From: Betaproteobacteria bacterium
GTDB lineage: Bacteria; Pseudomonadota; Gammaproteobacteria; Burkholderiales; JAHFRG01
Direction: 5' to 3'
Assembly (NCBI GenBank): GCA_023258935.1
Contig: JAHFRG010000011.1
Coordinates: 1-8,457, forward strand
Length of the DNA stretch: 8,457 nt
Both the position numbers and the translations under genes were made by a program. Shown here one piece after another: positions 6,401-8,457 of this stretch. Each line of letters opens with the position of its first letter. The first letter of the stretch is position 1. A model generated the notes under the pieces. That model searched no databases and had not been told where the DNA came from. It saw only the letters and a list, made by a program, of their open reading frames with translations.

Positions 6401-8050
6401 ATGAACAATCTTGCAGGATTATTGCAACGCCATCTGGGGCAAGCGCCAAAACCGCTTTACCGGGAGTTTGTCGATGGCGCGTGGCGTTTATTCACTGCGC
6501 AGGACATCGCAGGAATGGCAGCGCGCTGGCAGCAGGCGTTCCACAACCAAGGTTTTGAAAAAGGCGACCGTGTTGCGCTGTGCCTCAAAAACGGCACCAC
6601 CTGGGTGGCGATAGATATGGCCGCCCTGGGCATGGGTTTGGTGGTGGTGCCGCTTTATGTCAACGACAATGCCGCAAACATCGCATGGTGTGTTGCCGGT
6701 TCCGAAGCGAGGCTGCTGGTCCTGGAAAATGCGCGCATGCTGGATGCCTTGCGCCGCACGGACCGTCATTTACCTCCCATCGTTTGCATCGAAGCCGATT
6801 CCCAAGTAACAACGCTGGAAAACTGGCTGCCCAAGGCCGGTGAGGAATTTACAGTCGAAGAAGTCGAACCTGACGCCCTTGCCACCATTGTTTATACCTC
6901 TGGCACGACGGGCCCCCCCAAAGGCGTGAAGCTAACGCACAGCAATATTCTTTCAAACGTCCACGCCGTGCTCAAGGCTGTGGAGCTTAATGCGACCGAC
7001 CGTGTGCTCTCGGTACTGCCGCTCTCTCACATGTTCGAGCGCACTTGCGGCTATTACCTGACTTTGCATGCCGGAGTGCAAGTGATTTATACGCGGGGTA
7101 TCCAGCAGTTGGTCGAAGATTTGGCGACGCAACAACCAACCATGTTGATTGCCGTACCGCGCGTGCTGGAACGTTTCAAGGCGCGCATCGAGGGTAAGCT
7201 GGCTGGTTCCTTTTTCAAACGACAGTTGTTTGCGCTCACCGTAAAATTTGGCTGGCTGGTTTATCAGCAGCAAGCCAACGCGCTGGAGAGGGTGGTATAT
7301 GGATTGCTGAGAAAACTGGTCGCAGAACCGATCCTGACCAAGCTTGGCGGAAAATTGCGCATGGTGGTGGTGGGTGGTGCGGGGCTCGATCAGCGCGTCG
7401 GGAGGACGTTCATCGGCCTGGGATTGCGCATCACGCAAGGCTATGGGCTGACCGAAACTTCACCGGTGATTGCCGGGAACCGCGAAGGAGACAGGGACCT
7501 CGATTCGGTCGGCGCACCAATGGAGAATCTGCAAGTCCGTGTCAACCAGGCAGGCGAACTATTGGTGCGCGGACCATCGGTGATGTTGGGCTACTGGCGC
7601 GACCCTGAAGCCACCCGAGCGATTTTGGATGACGAAGGTTGGTTGAATACCGGCGATCAGGTGGAAATCCGGGACGGCAACATTTACATCAAAGGCCGTA
7701 CTAAGGATATTCTGGTGCTCTCCAACGGTGAAAAAGTGCCGTCGCAGGAAGTTGAAACCGCCATCTTAAGCGACGGAATTTTCGAGCAGGTGATGCTGGT
7801 GGGGGAAGGCCGTGCTTATTTAACCCTGCTGGCGGTGACGCAGGAAACAGACAGGAACAAACTCATCAGGCGCGCCAACGAGAAACTCAAAAACTTCCCG
7901 CGCTATATCCGAGTACGCCGCGTGATTGCGCTCAATGAACCATGGAGCATAGAAAACAGCCTGCTTACCCCGACCTTGAAAGTCAAGCGCAAGCAGGTGT
8001 ACGAGAAATTCAGAACGGAAATCGAAAAAGTATATGGTGAAACCGGTTAA
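6401..8050 (+). CDS. Long-chain fatty acid-CoA ligase (AMP-forming acyl-CoA synthetase)
   Basis: Activates fatty acids with ATP to acyl-adenylate and then acyl-CoA, feeding beta-oxidation or lipid synthesis; probably cytosolic or membrane-associated. The 549-residue product is of the ANL superfamily, nearest to the long-chain (FAA1/COG1022-like) group but shorter than its common length of about 600. Motifs in order: the P-loop YTSGTTGPPKGVKLTH (165-180), LPLSHMFER (206-214), VVVGGAGLD (322-330), QGYGLTETSP (346-355), the adenylate-binding TGD (417-419), the hinge GRTKDILVLSNGEKV (432-446) and the C-terminal lysine region TPTLKVKRK (523-531), where Lys527 aligns with the adenylation lysine of acetyl-CoA synthetase. 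All are intact. Substrate chain length cannot be read from the sequence, so I give no gene symbol. The ATG at 6401 follows AGGGTGA with unusually short spacing. The gene diverges from the methyltransferase gene and overlaps the hemJ stop. Confidence 0.95.
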   Translation: MNNLAGLLQRHLGQAPKPLYREFVDGAWRLFTAQDIAGMAARWQQAFHNQGFEKGDRVALCLKNGTTWVAIDMAALGMGLVVVPLYVNDNAANIAWCVAGSEARLLVLENARMLDALRRTDRHLPPIVCIEADSQVTTLENWLPKAGEEFTVEEVEPDALATIVYTSGTTGPPKGVKLTHSNILSNVHAVLKAVELNATDRVLSVLPLSHMFERTCGYYLTLHAGVQVIYTRGIQQLVEDLATQQPTMLIAVPRVLERFKARIEGKLAGSFFKRQLFALTVKFGWLVYQQQANALERVVYGLLRKLVAEPILTKLGGKLRMVVVGGAGLDQRVGRTFIGLGLRITQGYGLTETSPVIAGNREGDRDLDSVGAPMENLQVRVNQAGELLVRGPSVMLGYWRDPEATRAILDDEGWLNTGDQVEIRDGNIYIKGRTKDILVLSNGEKVPSQEVETAILSDGIFEQVMLVGEGRAYLTLLAVTQETDRNKLIRRANEKLKNFPRYIRVRRVIALNEPWSIENSLLTPTLKVKRKQVYEKFRTEIEKVYGETG

Positions 8051-8457
8051 AATGGCTTTACCACCGCAAGAATCACCACTGCAATCAGAATCACCGTAGG
8101 AATCTCATTCAGCCAGCGATAGAATTTTTGGCTGTGGCTCTTGGGATCGTTCTTGAGGTCAATCAGCAGCTTGCCGCAATATATGTGGAACAGAATCAGC
8201 AGGAACACCAATCCCAGCTTGATGTTTAACCACATGCCGGAACCAACGGAACGCAGCAACCAGTAGCCAAAGCCCAACGTCAGCACCGCCCCCGGCGTCA
8301 TGATGTAGAAATAAAGCTTGCGCTCCATGACAAGAAAGCGCTCGATGCTGATTTTGTCTTCGGCTACCGAGTGGTAGACAAACAGCCGCGGTAAATAAAA
8401 CAAACCGGCAAACCAGGTGACCATGAAAATCACGTGAAATGCTTTAATCCAGAGCAT
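8047..8457 (-). CDS. hemJ: HemJ-type protoporphyrinogen IX oxidase (CopD/UPF0093 family membrane protein)
   Basis: HemJ oxidises protoporphyrinogen IX to protoporphyrin IX, the penultimate step of heme synthesis, in the inner membrane. It is the usual enzyme for this step in many proteobacteria without HemG or HemY. The 136-residue product matches the compact family size and has four hydrophobic segments (about 5-27, 50-69, 78-98, 117-134). Conserved features are the opening WIKAFHVIFMVTWFAGLFYL with His8, LPRLFVYH (22-29, His29), MTPGAVLTLGFG (53-64), the WLNIKL segment with Lys80, and RWLNEIPT (114-121). The start codon is the last base triplet of the window, so its ribosome site is unseen, but this N-terminus fits the family and the gene is probably complete. 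General annotation often calls such proteins only CopD-family. Its TAA shares bases with the stop of the convergent ligase gene. Confidence 0.9.
   Translation of the reverse strand: MLWIKAFHVIFMVTWFAGLFYLPRLFVYHSVAEDKISIERFLVMERKLYFYIMTPGAVLTLGFGYWLLRSVGSGMWLNIKLGLVFLLILFHIYCGKLLIDLKNDPKSHSQKFYRWLNEIPTVILIAVVILAVVKPF

Noticed and set aside
6373..6408. TTG start of the methyltransferase extending into the ligase gene
   Set aside because: The 12 extra residues do not resemble the family, whose N-terminus is the MPTWNFFAPCPRGLE type; an ATG at 6372 or 6369 fits better.
6953..7438. 161-codon minus-strand frame inside the ligase gene
   Set aside because: Antisense shadow of a strongly motif-supported gene, rich in His and Gln with no recognisable fold.

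Overview
The window reads as an ordinary chromosomal segment of a Gram-negative proteobacterium, most likely a betaproteobacterium of the Nitrosomonadales type. This is inferred from the paired type IV pilus retraction ATPases PilT and PilU divergent from yggS-proC-yggT, a stand-alone THUMP methyltransferase of the RlmL N-terminal type, a HemJ-type protoporphyrinogen oxidase and moderate GC content. I see no transposase, integrase, phage gene, CRISPR array, rRNA or tRNA. Coding density is very high and no gene-free stretch exceeds about 130 bases.

Left arm (1-2770, all minus strand, transcribed right to left): yggS (PLP homeostasis), a secreted SRPBCC/MxaD-like protein, proC (last step of proline synthesis) and yggT (membrane protein, cut by the left window edge). 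proC and yggT are 2 bases apart and surely co-transcribed. The SRPBCC gene sits between yggS and proC, which are commonly close neighbours in proteobacteria. It has a candidate promoter of its own, and a short inverted repeat lies between it and proC.

Centre (2868-5078, plus strand): pilT and pilU, 30 bases apart, encode two paralogous hexameric ATPases that power pilus retraction (twitching, DNA uptake). The 97-base gap between yggS and pilT holds a 10-base direct repeat and two mutually exclusive hairpins, and is the most structured non-coding stretch here.

Right arm (5206-8457): an RlmL-like 23S rRNA methyltransferase gene (minus) converges on pilU across a 127-base spacer and diverges from a long-chain acyl-CoA synthetase gene (plus) with only about 28 bases between the start codons. 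The synthetase gene converges on hemJ (minus), and the two stop codons interlock in a TTAA palindrome.

No previously undescribed system is evident. The observations worth a second look are the position of the SRPBCC gene and the small regulatory-looking structures before pilT and proC.
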